64,000 nucleotides of DNA from Streptomyces sp. RPT161 (GCF_027533845.1 NZ_JAPZVN010000021.1:51867-115866), one strand, 5' to 3'; numbered from the stretch's first letter, positions 52,493 to 61,999 are shown. Translations and numbers: made by a program. Notes: a model not told the origin generated them from the sequence alone.

Positions 52493-53500
52493 TCACGCCC
52501 CGACGGGCCGTTCGCGCACCACCTCGCGGGCGCTCTTGTCATCGCGCAGGCCCAGGAAGCGGGGGTGCCGCAGCTTTCCGTCCCGGGTCCACTCGGTGAA
52601 GCCGACCTGCACGACCAGTTCGGGCCGCACCCAGTGCGCGGTGCGCTCCCGGACCTCATCGGCGAACGGCGAGCCGGGCTGTTCCAGCTCGTCCAGCCGT
52701 GCTCTGAGGCGGCGCAGGGTGGCGGTGTCGAATCCGGTTCCCACCTTGCCCGCGTAGTGCAGTTCGCCGTCCGCGTAGTAGCCCACCAGCAGCGCGCCCA
52801 GGCCGACGCGGCTCCCGGACGGTTCGGTGAATCCGCCGACCACCATCTCCTGCCCGGCAGCGCACTTGAGCTTGAGCCAGTCCCTGGACCGGGTCTGCGC
52901 ATAGCGCCCGTCGGCCCGCTTGGCGATCAGGCCCTCCCAGCCCCGCTCGCACGCCTGCCGCAGCAGGTCGGGGCCTCCGGTGTTGCGGTGGGTGGTGAAG
53001 CGCAGCGGCGACCGGAATTCGATGGTGCGGCGCAGCAACGACCTGCGGGTGCGCAACGGGAGCCGTGTGAGGTCCTGGCCGTCCAGGCGGAGCAGGTCGA
53101 AGAGGTAGTACGTCACGGCCACACCGCTCATCCGCACGTCGTGCGGCCTGGTCAGGCCCATCCGCCGTTGCAGCAGGGCGAAGTTGGTGCGTCCGTGCTC
53201 CAGGGCGACGATCTCGCCGTCCACCATGAAGTCGTGGCACTCCTGCCGCTCCAGGGCCTCGATGATCTCGGGGTAGGTGGCGTCCACGCGCCGCCCGGTT
53301 CGGGACAGCAGCCCGGTTCGGCCGTCCTCGCGGAAGCCCAGTGCGCGTACCCCGTCCAGCTTGCGTTCGAAGATCCATCCGTCGTCGAAGGACCGCCGGT
53401 CGCTGAGCACGGCCAGCATCGGGCGCACCTCGCGGGGGCGCGGGGCGGGACGCAGCAGGTCCCGCTGGTCCCGGGGCAGCCGCCGCAGCTCGTCGTTCAT
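52493..53500 (-). CDS. LigD ligase-domain protein (ATP-dependent DNA ligase)
   Basis: A 335-residue protein from ATG 53500, whose start overlaps the phosphoesterase stop by 4 nt. The adenylation motif is RKLDGVRAL with Lys47; motifs DFMVDGEIVAL, GWEGLIAKRADGRY and WLKLKC follow, then an OB-fold (VVGGFTEPSGSRVGLGALLVGYY). It seals breaks in non-homologous end joining with Ku. The polymerase domain normally fused N- or C-terminally is encoded with ku at 20333. The pair is thus two of three LigD modules in one operon. Confidence 0.93.
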   Translation of the reverse strand: MNDELRRLPRDQRDLLRPAPRPREVRPMLAVLSDRRSFDDGWIFERKLDGVRALGFREDGRTGLLSRTGRRVDATYPEIIEALERQECHDFMVDGEIVALEHGRTNFALLQRRMGLTRPHDVRMSGVAVTYYLFDLLRLDGQDLTRLPLRTRRSLLRRTIEFRSPLRFTTHRNTGGPDLLRQACERGWEGLIAKRADGRYAQTRSRDWLKLKCAAGQEMVVGGFTEPSGSRVGLGALLVGYYADGELHYAGKVGTGFDTATLRRLRARLDELEQPGSPFADEVRERTAHWVRPELVVQVGFTEWTRDGKLRHPRFLGLRDDKSAREVVRERPVGA

Positions 53501-54138
53501 GACCGGCTGCCGTGCCAGTGGGCGCCGCCGGAGCGCTTGCGTCCCTTGCGGCCCGCCTTGACGTCGGCCGCGATCTGCTTCAGCGTACGGTGGCTGCGCA
53601 CCGACTTGGCGCGGCTCGGCTCCGGGGTTCCGGCGCGGGAGGCGTACTCGTCGTCCTTCTTCACCAGTAGCCACGCCTCGGGGCGGATGCGGGTGAGGGC
53701 GAACCCGCCGTGCAGTTTCCTGCCGTCCAGCCAGAACGAGGCGTGGCCGTCGGCCAGCGCCGTGGCGAACGGGATCCGCTTGCCGTGGCGCTCGCTCAGA
53801 TTGCGGTATGTCCCGGAGTCCCACACCAGCACGGTTCCGGCGCCGTACTGCTCGCCGTCGATGACGCCCTCGAAGTCGCGGTACTCCAGCGGATGGTCCT
53901 CGGTGGGAACGGCCAGCCGCTTGTCGTGGGGATCGGTGGACGGGCCCTTCGGGATCGCCCAGGACTTCAGCACTCCGTCGACCTCCAGGCGGAAGTCGAA
54001 GTGCCGGGTGCTGGCGTCGTGCAGTTGTACGACGTACCGGGACTCGCGCCCCTCGTCGCCCGGGCCGCCCTCGGGCTCCGGTGTCCGGGAGAAGTCGCGT
54101 TTGCGACGGTACTCCGCCAGCGAGTTTCGCGAGGTCAT
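53497..54138 (-). CDS. LigD 3'-phosphoesterase-domain protein
   Basis: A 213-residue protein. The metal-binding set is visible as VQLHDASTRHFDFRLE (two His, Asp) and TEDHPLEYRDFEG, which define the LigD phosphoesterase that trims 3'-phosphate and ribonucleotide ends. A basic C-terminus (VKAGRKGRKRSGG) may bind DNA. It is translated just before the ligase gene (4-nt overlap), and the two proteins together equal the two end domains of a fused LigD. Confidence 0.93.
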   Translation of the reverse strand: MTSRNSLAEYRRKRDFSRTPEPEGGPGDEGRESRYVVQLHDASTRHFDFRLEVDGVLKSWAIPKGPSTDPHDKRLAVPTEDHPLEYRDFEGVIDGEQYGAGTVLVWDSGTYRNLSERHGKRIPFATALADGHASFWLDGRKLHGGFALTRIRPEAWLLVKKDDEYASRAGTPEPSRAKSVRSHRTLKQIAADVKAGRKGRKRSGGAHWHGSRS

Positions 54139-54266
54139 GGCGGTCGTCCTCCGGATAGGCAGTGGCCGCCGCGGACAGCGGGCACCGCCCGTGGCCCTCC
54201 CCTGTCACCCACCGTCACCCTCCGGGTCCGCGGACGCAAGCGCTGCGGCGGGCCGGCGGGCCGACG

Positions 54267-55031
54267 TCAGAGCTGGGAGAAGTCCCCGTGGCGCCCGGCG
54301 CCCGCGGTGAACCGGGCGGCTCCGCTGACCGCCTCCGCCATGGCGGCCTGTCCGTGCCGCAGTTCCACGGCCATCGCCGCCTCCTCCGTCAGGCCGTCCT
54401 GGGCGAGGACGGAGGCTCGGTCGCCGCGCAGGCAGGTCTGCGGGAACCGGGCGATCTGGGCGGCGAGTTCCTCGGCGGCGGCGCGTGAACGGCCGTGCGG
54501 CACCAGGCGGTTGGCCAGGCCGATGGCGTGCGCCTCGGTGGCGTCCACGGCTCGGCCGGTGAGGATCAGATCGAGGGCGCGGCTGGTGCCGATCAGCCGG
54601 GGCAGCCGTACGGTGCCGCCGTCGACAAGCGGTACGCCCCAGCGGCGGCAGAAGACACCGAACACCGCGTCCTCCTCTACCACCCGCAGGTCGCACCAGA
54701 GGGCGAGTTCCAGTCCGCCCGCCACGGCGTGGCCGCTGACGGCGGCGATCACGGGCTTCGTCAGCCGCAGCCGGGTGGGACCCATGGGGCCGTCGCCGTC
54801 CGGCTCGACCCGGTTGCCGCGCTCGGTGCCGACCGCCTTGAGATCGGCTCCGGAGCAGAACGTTCCGCCCTCGCCCCACAGCACGGCGACCCGCGCCCGC
54901 GGGTCGGCGTCGAAGGTGCGGAACGCCTCGGCCAGCGCGGTGGCGGTGGCCCCGTCCACCGCGTTGCGGCACTCCGGCCGGGACAGCACGACCGTGGTGA
55001 CCGGACCCTCGCGCTCGACGCGCACACTCAT
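54267..55031 (-). CDS. enoyl-CoA hydratase/isomerase (crotonase) family protein
   Basis: A 254-residue protein from ATG 55031. The CoA-binding and oxyanion elements are GGTFCSGADLKAVG and HAVAGGLELALWCDL. At the catalytic positions of classical crotonase one sees RRWGVPLVDGGTVRLPRLIG, where an acidic Asp replaces one Glu, so hydratase activity is not assured and isomerase or hydrolase activity is possible. Cytoplasmic, monocistronic. Confidence 0.88.
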   Translation of the reverse strand: MSVRVEREGPVTTVVLSRPECRNAVDGATATALAEAFRTFDADPRARVAVLWGEGGTFCSGADLKAVGTERGNRVEPDGDGPMGPTRLRLTKPVIAAVSGHAVAGGLELALWCDLRVVEEDAVFGVFCRRWGVPLVDGGTVRLPRLIGTSRALDLILTGRAVDATEAHAIGLANRLVPHGRSRAAAEELAAQIARFPQTCLRGDRASVLAQDGLTEEAAMAVELRHGQAAMAEAVSGAARFTAGAGRHGDFSQL

Positions 55032-55873
55032 TCCCGCGGCTCCTCGGTCGCCCCAGCGGAATCGATACGCCGCACATCCTAGGCGGCGGCCCCCGGCACC
55101 CACGCTCCAGGCTGGCGAATCCCTTGACGGGCCATCACCACACCAGTTGAATCACGCCCTGAACTAAGTCCTGACCAAACTTCCGCCCCAGGAGGGCGAT
55201 GTGGCCCGAGGACCGCACCCCCACAGCACCGATCAGCGCTCTCGCGCCGCGCTGGCCCCGGTCGCGGGCGGCCTGTCTGGCCCTGGTGTCGGCGCGCACC
55301 GCGAAGGCGGTCGGCGCTCCGCCGTCGGGCTTGGCCACCGTGGGGAACAAGAACAGCGGCGCCGCACCGCCGTACAGCAGGGCCCGGGCAGCACGTGGAC
55401 GATCCCTCGCATCGTCAACAACACCGGTGGGCCGTCGAGTTCGGCGCACAGTGTGGCGGATCTGGTGAACTACCCGTAGCAGCAGGTGAGGCCGCCTCTC
55501 AGCGGGGCGGCCACCAATGTGCGCGCCCCCGATTGAACCGATGTGGTTTGGTGGACGTGGTTCAGGGCAGGCGCGTAACGGGAGTGCGCTCTCACAGCAA
55601 CACCGCCCCGTGCGATGCCCAGCCGATCCCCCCACTATCGACCGCGCACCGCACGGGGCGGCCCCCGGCCCGGTGAGCGCCGAAGCCGTGTGGTGGGCCG
55701 AGGGGACCGCAGGCCAAGGGAGCCGAACGCATACGCCCTCCCCCGGACTTCCGCCAGTCGATCTTCGTTTGCTCTGGGAGCCGGCTCCGCGCCCTGGTCG
55801 ACGAGTCGCGACATCAATGCGCTGTGCCTACGTTTGTCCCGTATCGAGTCCACACGACGACGGGAGGCCACCG
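55032..55873. other. long intergenic region, possible gene remnant
   Basis: 842 nt between divergent genes. Several overlapping frames cross it without ribosome binding sites. A plus-strand frame ending at TAG 55477 finishes IPRIVNNTGGPSSSAHSVADLVNYP, less biased than noise and possibly the tail of a decayed gene, but no upstream part matches. No repeats or RNA genes were recognised. Promoters for both flanking genes must lie here. Confidence 0.4.
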
Positions 55874-57145
55874 GTGCGTGCGCGCCCCCTCCGCATCTCA
55901 CTGGTCTGCGGCCTCGCGCTCATCGCGGGCGCCGTGGCGGCCAGTACGCTGGCCGCACACGAGGACAGCGCCAGCGCGTCCGTCCGGCCAGGCCGCCCCC
56001 AGCCGGCGCGGGCCGGGCAGGCCGCCACCGCCCCTCATCACCCGACCGGCGGGATCCCCTGGATAGCGCAGGGCGGCGCGGCCAACCCGCCGAACCGCCC
56101 GCCCACGCTGGCCGACGCCTATGCGTTCACCCGGACCGGAATGCTCAGCCCGGCCGTCGCCGGCGACCCCGAACTGGTCTATGTGCCCAACAGCGGAGAG
56201 ACCGGAATGGGCGGCTCCAGCAACTCGCCCAACCGCGACCGGGACACCGTCACCGTGATAGACCCGAGGACCTTCCGCGTCGTCGGCCACTACCCGGTCG
56301 GAAGGCTGCCGCAGCACGTGACCCCGTCCTGGGACCTGAGGACGCTGTGGGTCGACGCCAGCGGCAGCAACCAGCTCGTACCGCTCGACCCGCGAACCGC
56401 CCGGCCGGGCAAGCCGGTTGCGGTCGACGCGCCATACAACCTGTACTTCACCCCGGACGGCGGCTCCGCCCTCGTCATGGCGGAGCGCCGGAACCACCTG
56501 GACGTGCGGGACCCCCGCACCATGGCGCTGCGGCGCAGCGTAACCGTGCCCTGTTCAGGCATCAACCACGCCGACTTCTCACCGGACGGCCGCTACTTCA
56601 TCGCCAGTTGCGAGTTCTCCGGACAGTTGCTGAAGTACGACACGGCCACCCTGCGGATCCTCGGTGAACTCGACCTCGGCCCGGAGGCGATGCCGCAGGA
56701 CGTCCGGCTCGGGCCGGACGGGCGCACGTTCTACGTCGCCGGCTTCCACAGCGGGGAGTTGGTCCTGGTCGACGGCTCGACCATGCGCGAGCAGGGCAGG
56801 ATTCCCACGGGGGCCGGGGCGCACGGGATCTACCCCAACCGCGACGGGACGCTGCTGTACGTTTCCAACCGCCAGGACGGTTCGGTCAGCGTGGTCGACC
56901 CGCGTACCCGTACCACCACGGCCACCTGGCGGATACCGGGCGGCGGCTCGCCCGACATGGGCGGGGTCAGCGCCGACGGCACCCAACTGTGGCTGTCCGG
57001 CCGCGACAACGACGAGGTGTACGTGTTCGGGACCGCGGACGGTCGGCTACTGGCCCGCATCCCGGTCGGCGCCAACCCGCACGGGCTGGCGTTCTTCCCG
57101 CAGCCCGGCCGCTACAGCCTGGGACACACGGGCAACTACCGCTGA
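55874..57145 (+). CDS. secreted YncE-like beta-propeller protein
   Basis: A 423-residue protein from GTG 55874 with GGGAGG 7 nt upstream. A signal peptide (LRISLVCGLALIAGAVAASTLA) precedes a propeller of YVTN-like repeats: VTVIDPRTFRVVGHYPVGRLPQHV, LRILGELDLGPEAMPQDVRLGPDG and VSVVDPRTRTTTATWRIPGG, read in parts. Each repeat holds a D-P-R turn. It is extracellular or wall-associated. No catalytic motif is visible; propellers of this type often mediate binding. Confidence 0.85.
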   Translation: MRARPLRISLVCGLALIAGAVAASTLAAHEDSASASVRPGRPQPARAGQAATAPHHPTGGIPWIAQGGAANPPNRPPTLADAYAFTRTGMLSPAVAGDPELVYVPNSGETGMGGSSNSPNRDRDTVTVIDPRTFRVVGHYPVGRLPQHVTPSWDLRTLWVDASGSNQLVPLDPRTARPGKPVAVDAPYNLYFTPDGGSALVMAERRNHLDVRDPRTMALRRSVTVPCSGINHADFSPDGRYFIASCEFSGQLLKYDTATLRILGELDLGPEAMPQDVRLGPDGRTFYVAGFHSGELVLVDGSTMREQGRIPTGAGAHGIYPNRDGTLLYVSNRQDGSVSVVDPRTRTTTATWRIPGGGSPDMGGVSADGTQLWLSGRDNDEVYVFGTADGRLLARIPVGANPHGLAFFPQPGRYSLGHTGNYR

Positions 57146-57168
57146 AAGCACGGTGGTTGGTCGGGCCG

Positions 57169-57447
57169 CTACTTGCCCTGGTTGGCCGAGGCGAGGCCGG
57201 GAGGGGCCGCGGCCAGCGCGTCGTGGATGGCGCGCACGAGCGCCAGGGCGGACTCCTCGGTCAGCTCCACCGCCACCCGAGCCCCCGGCCCCTGCTCGGG
57301 GTTGATGAAGTCGATGTTCAGGGTGTGTTCCTGCGGCGCGTGCTGCGGGTGGTCCACATAGACCGTCGCATGGGTGAGCGGGAACCACCCCAGCGCGCCC
57401 TTGCCGCTGCCGTCGATGGAGATCTTCTCGGTCAGGTAGGTGCACAT
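57169..57447 (-). CDS. DUF6295 family small protein
   Basis: A 92-residue protein from ATG 57447. The start MCTYLTEKISIDGSGKGALGW and the end VAVELTEESALALVRAIHDAL match the DUF6295 family as I remember it. The core holds one Cys near the N-terminus and HPQHAPQEHTLNIDF, with His that could bind metal. It is cotranscribed with the dienelactone hydrolase gene 13 nt upstream. Function unknown. Confidence 0.8.
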   Translation of the reverse strand: MCTYLTEKISIDGSGKGALGWFPLTHATVYVDHPQHAPQEHTLNIDFINPEQGPGARVAVELTEESALALVRAIHDALAAAPPGLASANQGK

Positions 57448-57460
57448 GTCGGGCTCCTGA

Positions 57461-58204
57461 TCAGGCGGACAGGTGGCGGCCGAAGAAGTCGAAGATCCGC
57501 CGCCAGCCGTCCACGGCGGCCTCCGGCCGGTAGCTGGGGCGGTCGACGGAGAAGAACGCGTGCCCTGCGCCGTCGTAGGTGTGGAACTCGTGCTCCTTGC
57601 CCAACCGGTCCAGTTCCGCGGCCAGTTGGGCCGTCTCATCCGGCGCCGGGAAGGAGTCCTCGGCGCCGAACAGGCCGAGCAGCGGACACGACAGCTGCGG
57701 CGCGAGACCGATCACCGGCTTCATCGTGGCGGGCATGGTGGCGGGCGGGTCATTGACGACGAAGGCGCCGTAGCAGTCCACCGCCGCGTCCACCTGCATC
57801 GAGCAGGCGGCCAGGAACGTCTGACGGCCACCGGAGCAGTGCCCGATCACGCCGATCCTGCCGTTGGCGCCCTCAAGTGACTTCAGATGGCGTACCGCGC
57901 CCTTCACGTCACCGATCAACTGCTCGTCGGCGACGCCCCCGGCGGCCCGGACCGCGGCCGCCGCGTCGTCCGGGCTGGCGCCGGGTGCCTGGCGGAAGTA
58001 GAGGTTCGGGCACAGTGCCGCGTAGCCGTGCGCCGCGAAGTTGCGCACCATCTGCTTGGTGGCCTCGTCGTAGCCCGGCATGTGGTGGATCACCACGACG
58101 CCGCCGAACCCGGTGCGGTCCACCGGCCGGGCCAGGTACGCCTCGACGGGATCGCCGTCTCCGGCGGTGATGGTGACCGTTCCGGCCGTCATCGTGTCGC
58201 TCAT
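57461..58204 (-). CDS. dienelactone hydrolase family protein
   Basis: A 247-residue alpha/beta hydrolase from ATG 58204. The Cys-Asp-His triad of dienelactone hydrolases is visible: GHCSGGR (Cys about 122), FGAEDSF (Asp) and GAGHAFF (His). Substrates are lactones or esters; broad esterase activity is common. First gene of a pair with DUF6295, so the two proteins may act together. Confidence 0.92.
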   Translation of the reverse strand: MSDTMTAGTVTITAGDGDPVEAYLARPVDRTGFGGVVVIHHMPGYDEATKQMVRNFAAHGYAALCPNLYFRQAPGASPDDAAAAVRAAGGVADEQLIGDVKGAVRHLKSLEGANGRIGVIGHCSGGRQTFLAACSMQVDAAVDCYGAFVVNDPPATMPATMKPVIGLAPQLSCPLLGLFGAEDSFPAPDETAQLAAELDRLGKEHEFHTYDGAGHAFFSVDRPSYRPEAAVDGWRRIFDFFGRHLSA

Positions 58205-58316
58205 GTCGTCTCCCGTTGTCCACGGTGCCACTTGCGTCCCACTGCACTGCTGGCGACTGCCACTTCGACGCATGCCTACCACACGCACCTGTCCGACTCA
58301 CCGAGCGGAACCGGTC

Positions 58317-59348
58317 TCAGCTCCGCCAGCCCATCGTCAGCAGCGTGCCCAACCCGGGGGCGAGCGTGACCAGTACCGGCACCAGGATCATCAGCAGGCC
58401 CACCGCGGTCAGATTGAGCCGTTGCAGCGGCCGCAGCCGTGGCGCCCCGGTGAGTAGCCGGTCGACGCGCGCCGCCACCTCCTCGACGGGCGGTGGCGGG
58501 GGCGTCCCCGGGGCCCAGGCGGCGGGCACCGAACGGGACGCGCCGAGCCGGGTCTCGTTGAGGTCGAGCAGCGCCAGGGCCGTCGCCAGATGGCCGTGCC
58601 GGTAGGCCGCCGCGTCATCGGCGGCCAGCTCCACCAGCCGCGCGGAGTGGTCCGCGTAGGCGGTGAACAGCGAGGCGCCGGGGAACGCGGTCGCCAGGGC
58701 CCCGGCGGACTGCAGCAGCAGATGGTGCCTGGCCCTGGCGTGGGCGCGCTCATGGGCGAGCACCGCGTCCAACTGCTCCTGGCTGAGTCGGCGCATCGCC
58801 CCCGTGGACACCACGAGCTGCAGCGGCCTGCGCGGCAGCGGCAGCGGCCTGCGCGGCAGCGGCAGCGACCACGCCTGCGGCCGTGGGCTCTCCATCACCA
58901 GCAGCCGCTCGGCTCGGCGCGCCCGCCACCGCTGCCGGCTCTCGTACGGCAGCGGTGGGGCGGCCCGACGCAGCTCGTGGTAGCGGCGGCGACGGCTGAT
59001 GCGGGCGATGTGCGCCTCCCGCACCAGGTGCAGCACGACGTGGACCGCGGCGGTCACCAGCACCGCGGCGAACACCCCGCGCCAGGCCCCGCCCACCGTC
59101 AGGTCGTAGGAGTCCTGTACACCGCGCGGCGCGATCCAGAACAGCCGGTCGCGCAGCGGAGCGCACAGGGCGGCGGCGGTGACGAGCAACGACAGCCCGA
59201 AGCACAGGAGTACGGCGGCGACGGCGCACTGCCAAACCCACAGCGCGACCACGGGTTCACGCTCCTGCCAGTCGGCCCGCGCCAGGATCCGCGGTGCCGC
59301 GATGGCGAACGCGACACCAACGAGCGGCAGCGCGAAGGCCGTTCCCAC
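58317..59348 (-). CDS. M56/BlaR1-like membrane metallopeptidase
   Basis: A 343-residue protein from GTG 59348 with GGAGGG upstream. Three N-terminal membrane helices, a cytoplasmic loop, the zinc motif LAHERAHARARHH (HERAH about 199-203) and a C-terminal helix pair are typical of M56 peptidases. In actinomycetes these are usually encoded with a BlaI/CopY repressor; none is next to this one. A 21-bp tandem duplication encodes a PLPRRPL repeat just before the active site. Confidence 0.88.
   Translation of the reverse strand: MGTAFALPLVGVAFAIAAPRILARADWQEREPVVALWVWQCAVAAVLLCFGLSLLVTAAALCAPLRDRLFWIAPRGVQDSYDLTVGGAWRGVFAAVLVTAAVHVVLHLVREAHIARISRRRRYHELRRAAPPLPYESRQRWRARRAERLLVMESPRPQAWSLPLPRRPLPLPRRPLQLVVSTGAMRRLSQEQLDAVLAHERAHARARHHLLLQSAGALATAFPGASLFTAYADHSARLVELAADDAAAYRHGHLATALALLDLNETRLGASRSVPAAWAPGTPPPPPVEEVAARVDRLLTGAPRLRPLQRLNLTAVGLLMILVPVLVTLAPGLGTLLTMGWRS
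58824..58865. repeat. 21-bp tandem duplication in the M56 peptidase gene
   Basis: Two perfect 21-bp copies (58824-58844, 58845-58865) adding seven residues in frame (LPLPRRP type) to the loop before the HERAH motif. Confidence 0.85.
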
Positions 59349-59477
59349 AGTGTCCCTCCTCCGCCGGTTTGTGGCCTGCACACCGCAGCATGCCCGGCGA
59401 AGCGCCGGGCCGCCACGTGGACGGGCCAACCCGAGGGGGATTGTGCTTACTTCACGACACCGTGGGCCGCCTCCGGC

Positions 59478-60371
59478 TCAGCGGCGCCGCCGTGCGGCGC
59501 CGATCGCCTTGGCCACCGCGGACGGCACGACCCGTGCGGCCAGGCGGCGGGCCGCGGGCCGCGGGCGGTCGCCCTGGGCCTGTCCCGGGGCGGCTGCTGA
59601 CCGGTGCCGGGACGCGGGGTGGGGCGGGGCCACGGCCTTTCTGCCGTCGATGCGGATCAGCGGAGCGCCGGCGACGGACTGCACCTCGTGCCACAGGTCG
59701 CGGCGCTCGCCCAGCCAGCCGAGCAGTTCGTCGCGCACCGGGCCGGGGTCGCCCCATGTGCCGTAGAGCTTGGTGCTGGTGATGCAGACCGCGTTCAGGC
59801 CGCCGGTGGTGACCGCCTGCCAGGTGGCGGCGGCGACGCCCGGGCAGTGCTCGGCGCGGAAGTCGTCCAGGGCGACGATGCCGTACGGCCGCAGCAGGGC
59901 GCGGGCGCACTCGATGTCGGCGTGCACGTGGTCGTACAGATGCGAGGCGTCGATGTGGACGAAGCGGCAGCTGTTCTCCCGAACATGTTCCGGGACGAGT
60001 GAGGACGGCCCCTGTACGACGGTGGGCAGCGCGTCGTGGAAGGACAGGTAGTTGGCCTCGAAGGCGCGCCGCGTCAGGGTGGAGTAGGACTTCGCCATCT
60101 CGGCGCTGTTGGAGGAGTCCTCGGCGGGCGAGTCGAACAGGTCGCACACGGTGAAGCGATCGCCGTCCCCTACGTAGCGGCCGCAGAAGATCGCGCTCTT
60201 GCCCAGGTAGGCGCCGACCTCCAACAGGTCGCCGGGTTCGTCGCGTTGGCGCTGCCGGGTCAGGAACCAGTCGAAGAGGAGTTGGTCGACCGGGAAGAAC
60301 CAGCCGGGCACATCGGCCAGCCGTGCGGGGGCGGGGAGCTGCTCGTCGGTGTCCACGGGGGAAGTGGTCAT
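59478..60371 (-). CDS. class I SAM-dependent methyltransferase (Methyltransf_24/CmcI-like)
   Basis: A 297-residue protein from ATG 60371. The SAM motif LLEVGAYLGKSAIF is followed by FVHIDASHLYDHVHADIECARALLRPYGIVALDD, with the Asp/His metal-type residues of CmcI-like enzymes. The C-terminal 60 residues are Arg/Ala-rich and low complexity. Such enzymes often O-methylate sugars or amino-sugars; the substrate is unknown. It neighbours an MFS exporter on the same strand. Confidence 0.85.
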   Translation of the reverse strand: MTTSPVDTDEQLPAPARLADVPGWFFPVDQLLFDWFLTRQRQRDEPGDLLEVGAYLGKSAIFCGRYVGDGDRFTVCDLFDSPAEDSSNSAEMAKSYSTLTRRAFEANYLSFHDALPTVVQGPSSLVPEHVRENSCRFVHIDASHLYDHVHADIECARALLRPYGIVALDDFRAEHCPGVAAATWQAVTTGGLNAVCITSTKLYGTWGDPGPVRDELLGWLGERRDLWHEVQSVAGAPLIRIDGRKAVAPPHPASRHRSAAAPGQAQGDRPRPAARRLAARVVPSAVAKAIGAARRRR

Positions 60372-60427
60372 GAGCGTTCCGTTTTTCGGTCGGCAGGACC
60401 CGAGCAGGGTGCCGGACGCCGGTGTTG

Positions 60428-60467
60428 CCGAGGTGTTGCCCGCGCGTCGCCCCGGTGAACACCTCGG
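60428..60467 (-). terminator. hairpin between the MFS and methyltransferase genes
   Basis: A 10-bp stem CCGAGGTGTT/AACACCTCGG (60428-60437 with 60458-60467) with a 20-nt loop, between the MFS stop (60506) and the methyltransferase start. It probably ends the MFS transcript. Confidence 0.6.
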
Positions 60468-60505
60468 GTTGCCTACCGCCGCGCGGCGGGCCGCGGCGCC
60501 CCGGC

Positions 60506-61999
60506 CTACTGCGCTCCCGGGTCCAACGGCGGCGCCGGTACGCCGCAGTTCACCGTGCACTGCGGATGCGCGCAGACCGCCCCCGGGCGCGGCGCCCGTA
60601 CGGTGAACCAGGCGAGCACTCCCCCGGCGGCCATCACCACGGCGCAGATGACCACCGCCTCCTGGAACGCCCGGTGCACGGTGGGCCCGGAGGCGTACTG
60701 GCTGCCGGAGAGCCCCACGGCGAGCGGCAGTGCCGCGACGGCGAGCAGTCCGGCGGCCCTGGCGGCGGCGTTGTTGACGCCGCTGGCGATCCCGGCCCGC
60801 CGCACCGGCACGGCGGCCAGCACGGTGGAGGTCAGCGGTGCGACGAACAGCGCCATGCCCAGGCCCTGGACCACGGCGGCGGGCAGCACCGTGCTCCAGT
60901 ACGCCCCGGTGGGTCCCACCCGGCGCAGCAGGGCGATGCCCACGGCCGCCAGCAGCGGGCCGACGGTCAGCGGCAGCCGCGGCCCGATCCGCCGGGCGAG
61001 GTCACCGGCGCGGGCGGAGAGCGCCAGCATCAGCAGGGTGATCGGCAGCATGGCGACGCCCGCCTGCAACGCGCTGTAGCCGGAGGCGACTTGGAGCTGC
61101 ACGGGCAGCAGGAACAGCACTCCGCTGAGCGGCGCGTACAGGCACAGGGTGATCAGGTTGACGACGGTGAACGTACGGGACCTGAACAGGTCGGGCGGCA
61201 GCATGGGATGGGCGCGCCGCCGCTCCAGCGCCACGAACGCCGCGCCGAGCAGACAGGCCGCGACCGCGCAGCCGAGCACCGGTGCGGAGGGACCCCGCGA
61301 CGGGGCCTCGACCAGCGCGTAGGTCAGTGCCGCCAGCGCCAGCGCGGCGAGGGCGGCGCCCGACACGTCGAAGGAACCGGTGCGCTCGCCCTCCCGGCTC
61401 TCCGGAATCCAGCGCACCGCGACGGCCACCACCGCCAGGGCCACCGGGCAGTTGATGAGGAACACCCAGCGCCACCCCGGGCCGTCCACCAGCCAGCCGC
61501 CGACGAACGGTCCGACGGCCGCGGCCACCCCGCCGAGTCCCGACCACGCGCCGACCGCCCGGGCGCGGTCCCGCTCGATGTAGGTGGCCTGGATCAGCGC
61601 CAGCGACCCGGGCGTCAGCAGTGCGCCGCCCACGCCCTGCAGCGCGCGGGCCGCGATCAGCACGCCCATGTTGGGGGCGAGCCCGCAGGCCGCCGAGGCG
61701 AGGGCGAACCACACGGTGCCGATCACGAAGACCCGGCGCCTGCCGAACCGGTCGCCCAGCGATCCGCCGAGCAGGATGAGTCCGGCCAGGGTGAGCATGT
61801 AGGCGTTGATCGTCCACTGCAGGGCGGCCAGTGAGGCGTGCAGGCTCTCGCCGAGACGGGGTAGCGCGACGTTCACCACGGTGCCGTCGAGCAGCGCCAT
61901 TCCGGAGCCGAGTACCGTGGCCAGCAGCACCCACCGGCCGCGTGCGTCGGCCAGACGCACTCCGCCGGCCGCGTCGCTCTCCGCCGCGTTCGCCGTCAT
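60506..61999 (-). CDS. MFS exporter, DHA2 family (EmrB/QacA type)
   Basis: A 497-residue protein. Helix 1 has GMALLDGTVVNVALPRLGE (the D1 motif with Asp), motif A is GGSLGDRFGRRRVFVIG and motif C is GPFVGGWLVDGPGW. About fourteen helices. The C-terminus is Cys-rich (AVCAHPQCTVNC), a feature I have seen in streptomycete members. It should extrude drugs or metabolites by proton antiport. The regulator is not adjacent. Confidence 0.92.
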   Translation of the reverse strand: MTANAAESDAAGGVRLADARGRWVLLATVLGSGMALLDGTVVNVALPRLGESLHASLAALQWTINAYMLTLAGLILLGGSLGDRFGRRRVFVIGTVWFALASAACGLAPNMGVLIAARALQGVGGALLTPGSLALIQATYIERDRARAVGAWSGLGGVAAAVGPFVGGWLVDGPGWRWVFLINCPVALAVVAVAVRWIPESREGERTGSFDVSGAALAALALAALTYALVEAPSRGPSAPVLGCAVAACLLGAAFVALERRRAHPMLPPDLFRSRTFTVVNLITLCLYAPLSGVLFLLPVQLQVASGYSALQAGVAMLPITLLMLALSARAGDLARRIGPRLPLTVGPLLAAVGIALLRRVGPTGAYWSTVLPAAVVQGLGMALFVAPLTSTVLAAVPVRRAGIASGVNNAAARAAGLLAVAALPLAVGLSGSQYASGPTVHRAFQEAVVICAVVMAAGGVLAWFTVRAPRPGAVCAHPQCTVNCGVPAPPLDPGAQ

